Below, one piece after another: positions 61,391 through 64,000 of a stretch of DNA of 64,000 bases. Each line of letters begins with the position of its first letter. Position 1 is the stretch's first letter. A model generated the notes under the pieces. The model worked only from the letters and a program-made list of their open reading frames with translations. It was not told where the DNA came from and ran no database searches. This stretch comes from UBA6163 sp031411655 (GTDB lineage: Bacteria; Planctomycetota; Planctomycetia; Pirellulales; Pirellulaceae): NCBI GenBank assembly GCA_031411655.1, contig JANOBM010000122.1, positions 3,665 to 67,664 of the forward strand, read 5' to 3'. A program made the translations under genes and the position numbers.

Positions 61391-63301
61391 CTAACAAAGT
61401 AACACGAATTCGCTCGAAGCATGTCGTCGAGGAAGGATGTAAACGCCACTGGCAGCAGGGGGAGCAGCCGCATCGGTCACGGGTGCCGGAACCTCAGGTG
61501 CTGCAGGCGGCGCACCGGCACTAGGCGCCGGGACAACTGCTGGTGGAACAACTGCTGGTGGGACAATTCCGTTAGGCGGTGTCGCAACGCCTGCCGCCGG
61601 GCTTGCCGGCGGAGCCGATGCATCGGCGGGAGGCACAGAAACATCCGCGGCTGGTACCGCCGCATCAGCTGGAGGCACCGAGCCATCGGCGGCGGGCGCT
61701 GGCAATGCCTCCGTGGCAACCGGCGCCGCTACAGCAGCGGGCTCAGCTACTTTTGAGCCGTCAACCATCGCGGTGCCATCGATGACCGTATTCTCGTCTA
61801 CTTTCTCAACACCCAGTTTTTCGGCCATCGGTGGATTGTAGATATAAATGATCCCATAGATCTCGACGTCAAGATCCAGCGGAAACTGCTCCTTACCGGC
61901 ACCCATTTCAGGCGCACCGCCCATGCCGCCCATGCCGCCCATGCCACCCATGCCCGATGGATCTTCACCGCCACTCATCGAAGCGCCTGCACCGCTGGTT
62001 TCCATGCCGCCGCCCATGCCACCCATACCACCACCTGTGGCTGCCGATGTTCCAGGAGGAAGAATGCGGGTCTGCTTGACTTCAACCATTAGAGGAGCGC
62101 TCCCGCATGCGGCAATCAGCTCAGGCACAGCGCGTTGATCCATCTTGAAGCTCATCATGACAGGAATGCGTTTTGCGACGGCCATAAACGCATCCGCTGG
62201 CGCGTTGCTGGACAAGGCTGAACGCAGCTGCGCGGCAGTCAACGGCTTACCGGCAGGATCGACATATCGGTTATCTCCCGGATCGACGGCGACCGCGCTG
62301 GCGCCTCCCATCCCACCCATGCCGTCCATACCCGGCGACATGCCTCCCGACATACCCGACATCTCCATGGGACCACCGCTCATCCCCATGCCTTCCATCC
62401 CCATCGCTGAGTCATTGGACGGCTTGGAGATCGTTCCCGCAGTATTCGAAACCGAGCGACCGATTGAAATTCGATTGATCTCATGAATTTTGGCCTGGAA
62501 TCGTTGGCCGGCGTCACCATTGACCGTTGCGATAATCTGCATTAGTTGGCGTAGAATCCAGAGATTTTCTTGCGAGTAGAGCACCTCTAGCGTTGTCGGT
62601 TGTCCACCGCGCCAGGGAAACAAATCGGCAAGCAGGGTTTCTTGGCTTCCGGTTTCCCATTTCACGAGCGGCCCCTCATCGACAGGCGCACCGGTCATCC
62701 CCTGCATGCTTGCCCCGTATCCGGCACCACCGCCCATGCCACCACCTGCACCGCCCATGCCACCGCCCGCACCGCCCATGCCACCGCCGCCTGCGGCGCG
62801 ATCGAACTCCGCAGTCCACTTGGTCCGTGCGATTTCGGCGATACCCGGCAGAACGGTACCGATGTAATACTGGTAACGCGCCAAATAAGTGGTCTCTTTT
62901 TCGGCGTCTAGCGTGGGAAAAGGAACCTTGAGTTCGATGGGAGTCAGGTCTCGGAACTCGCGGACGAAATCCTCCTGAAGCTCAGCAACAGGCCAAACCA
63001 GAATGTTTTGTTGTCGGTTATAGATGCTGGTCCACGCATCGAGAACCTCTTGTTCGCGACCCTTGATCAGCTTTTCCATTTCCGCATGGGTTTTTGGGTT
63101 CGGGTGCTCATTTAGCTTCATGCTAACGCTGCTGATGCTCGAGGCGTTCCCTTCGATCTTGCCGCTTGCCGACTGATATTCGGCAATGAGCTTCCCGCTG
63201 GCCATCCACCAGACCCCAACTGACGCGAGCAATACCAAGGCGGTCGCGATCCAAAACCAGTACACCAAGACCGGGGCAAGCTGTTCCTTCAGTTTATCCA
63301 T
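61391..63301 (-). CDS. Membrane-anchored Gly/Met- and Ala/Pro-rich protein, unknown function
   Basis: A 636-residue protein with an N-terminal membrane helix (LVYWFWIATALVLLASVGVWW), a coiled helical region (EYQSASGKIEGNASSISSVS), AGGGMGG repeats (about 170-200), further GM-rich stretches, and a Pro/Ala-rich tail (PAPAADGSVPPADAAVPAAD). The anchor, helix and head layout is reminiscent of PilN/PilO-like or secretion-system assembly proteins, but no family match can be shown. Downstream genes at 59182 and upstream at 63402 share strand and composition, suggesting one operon. Confidence 0.7.
   Translation of the reverse strand: MDKLKEQLAPVLVYWFWIATALVLLASVGVWWMASGKLIAEYQSASGKIEGNASSISSVSMKLNEHPNPKTHAEMEKLIKGREQEVLDAWTSIYNRQQNILVWPVAELQEDFVREFRDLTPIELKVPFPTLDAEKETTYLARYQYYIGTVLPGIAEIARTKWTAEFDRAAGGGGMGGAGGGMGGAGGGMGGGAGYGASMQGMTGAPVDEGPLVKWETGSQETLLADLFPWRGGQPTTLEVLYSQENLWILRQLMQIIATVNGDAGQRFQAKIHEINRISIGRSVSNTAGTISKPSNDSAMGMEGMGMSGGPMEMSGMSGGMSPGMDGMGGMGGASAVAVDPGDNRYVDPAGKPLTAAQLRSALSSNAPADAFMAVAKRIPVMMSFKMDQRAVPELIAACGSAPLMVEVKQTRILPPGTSAATGGGMGGMGGGMETSGAGASMSGGEDPSGMGGMGGMGGMGGAPEMGAGKEQFPLDLDVEIYGIIYIYNPPMAEKLGVEKVDENTVIDGTAMVDGSKVAEPAAVAAPVATEALPAPAADGSVPPADAAVPAADVSVPPADASAPPASPAAGVATPPNGIVPPAVVPPAVVPAPSAGAPPAAPEVPAPVTDAAAPPAASGVYILPRRHASSEFVLLC
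62729..62791. repeat. 21-nt tandem repeat, three units
   Basis: Three units (62729-62749, 62750-62770, 62771-62791; consensus accgcccatgccaccNccNgc) encode AGGGMGG heptapeptides in the protein at 61391. They differ only at a few third positions. Confidence 0.85.
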
Positions 63302-63401
63302 GATTCGTCACCGCTGGGTTTGGGAGTAACCGTTTTGATTGTTTCGGAAGTTTTGACCACAGGAATGCCCTGCGGAGAGAAATCACACAGCCGGCGACAC
63401 G

Positions 63402-63998
63402 TCACGGCGTGACTGCAACTGCATTACTATCTTGAGGAGGAGCCGCCGGGTTTTGTTTTTCAGCGGCTTCTTTTTCTGCACGCGCTTTGAGACGCTCGGT
63501 AAGCGTCGTCTCCTGCCAAACCACTTGGACGACGAAGTTCAAACGAAGCACTTCGAGCGTTGGCGGTTCTAGCAATACTGCATCCGATACAGCCGCGCCG
63601 GCCGCCGGAACGGCGGCACCGGGTGCAGGAGCGGCTGGCCCAGAAGCAGTGGGAGTCGATGTTGCGACTCCACCTGTTGCGGCCGCCTTCGCTGCCATCG
63701 CAGCCGCGATGGCTTCGGGGTCGTAGTCGGGATTAGGGATGCGAACGAGGGTCGGCTTTCGATCATTGAGCATGAGGGGATATTTCAGCCCGATCTCTTC
63801 AGGCGTGAAGCTGATCATTGTCCCGTCGGTGTTGGGGAGTTCGATCGGCTTTTTCATTAAGTTCGTAATTAAGGTTTTACGCACATGATTACTACCTTCG
63901 CTGCCCATTCGCTTTGGGCTGTTGTAGTAATGGTAGCCTCGCAATTCAAAGACCCACCCAGGTCCTTTGGGGCCCGTATCGGTTGCCAGGGTTTCAGG
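63402..63998 (-). CDS. Ala/Pro-rich protein, N-terminal part outside the window
   Basis: The minus-strand frame is open from the right edge (codons read PETLATDTGPKGPGWVFELR, then GYHYYN) to the stop at 63402, so the gene begins beyond the window; the TTG at 63944 is not a likely start. The part seen has a conserved-looking segment (KTLITNLMKKPIELPNTDG, FTPEEIGLKYPLML), an Ala/Pro/Gly linker and a C-terminal RLNFVVQVVWQETTLTERL. No domain is recognised. It precedes the two membrane-anchored genes on the same strand. Confidence 0.65.
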   Translation of the reverse strand, partial: PETLATDTGPKGPGWVFELRGYHYYNSPKRMGSEGSNHVRKTLITNLMKKPIELPNTDGTMISFTPEEIGLKYPLMLNDRKPTLVRIPNPDYDPEAIAAAMAAKAAATGGVATSTPTASGPAAPAPGAAVPAAGAAVSDAVLLEPPTLEVLRLNFVVQVVWQETTLTERLKARAEKEAAEKQNPAAPPQDSNAVAVTP

Positions 63999-64000
63999 AA

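Noticed and set aside
60663..62800. CRISPR-like regular repeats
   Set aside because: The repeats are contiguous 9-, 21- and 24-nt units without spacers and encode Gly-Met-rich peptides in frame; there are no cas genes.

Overview
The window looks like a chromosomal segment of a planctomycete of the Pirellulaceae / Rhodopirellula type. The reasons are a secreted PSCyt1-DUF1549-DUF1553 protein followed by a Tat-exported DUF1501 protein, several secreted c-type cytochromes (MauG-like, DUF1111-like, small CxxCH), a secreted TPR protein with a CHAT-like C-terminus, a SpoVG carrying a zinc ribbon, a Ser/Thr kinase next to rplU, and a loose gene layout with few long operons. No phage, transposase, CRISPR array or rRNA operon was seen. 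One tRNA gene (Ser-GGA) was found.

Layout. 0-7.6 kb: the 3' part of an unrecognised gene, nadA, then the PSCyt1/DUF1549/DUF1553 + DUF1501 pair. 7.7-13.1 kb: a decayed type I restriction-modification island on the minus strand, in transcription order hsdM (5' truncated), DUF1016 (C-terminal half missing), a 22-codon hsdS remnant, a PIN-domain gene lacking an expected acidic residue, and hsdR (two in-frame stops, one frameshift, a DEAH-to-DEAP change, a missing 3' end). It is peppered with palindromic elements, two of them translated in frame inside hsdR, and it abuts tRNA-Ser. 13.2-17.6 kb: rho, a DevA-like ABC ATPase fused to a cyclic-nucleotide-binding domain, and fragments of an HlyD-like and a TolC-like efflux gene. 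17.6-31 kb: di-haem peroxidase, mutY (with an unusual catalytic motif), two secreted repeat/PDZ proteins around an orphan sugar-type ABC permease, two overlapping Cys/Met-metabolism PLP enzymes, a NUDIX hydrolase, the CCA-adding enzyme, a hemP-like gene behind a Fur-box-like palindrome, a TerB-like protein and a small cytochrome. 31-40 kb: TPR protein, Gfo/Idh/MocA oxidoreductase, mfd, dGTPase, ispE and spoVG. 40-51.6 kb: a DDDGN-motif protein, an mscS split by an amber codon, a POT peptide transporter, rplU, a Ser/Thr kinase, an FKBP isomerase, a PQQ-type sugar dehydrogenase, and a DUF1111-type di-haem protein with an unknown secreted partner. 51.8-64 kb: the CHAT-like protein, a secreted thioredoxin-fold protein, a Fur-family regulator, a secreted protein of unknown function, ispG, and three colinear membrane-anchored or Ala/Pro/Gly-Met-rich proteins that continue past the right edge.

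Functional links. ispE and ispG belong to the MEP isoprenoid pathway. The hemP-like gene with its Fur-type operator may be controlled by a Fur-family protein such as the one at 55.5 kb. The secreted cytochromes and dehydrogenases suggest a cell envelope rich in haem proteins. Most of the window is ordinary housekeeping sequence. The most unusual parts are the decayed R-M island with translated palindromes, the recurrent 14-15 nt tandem duplications, the SpoVG/zinc-ribbon chimera, the ABC-cNMP fusion and the MutY motif change. All functional calls come from reading the sequence; no database search was run.
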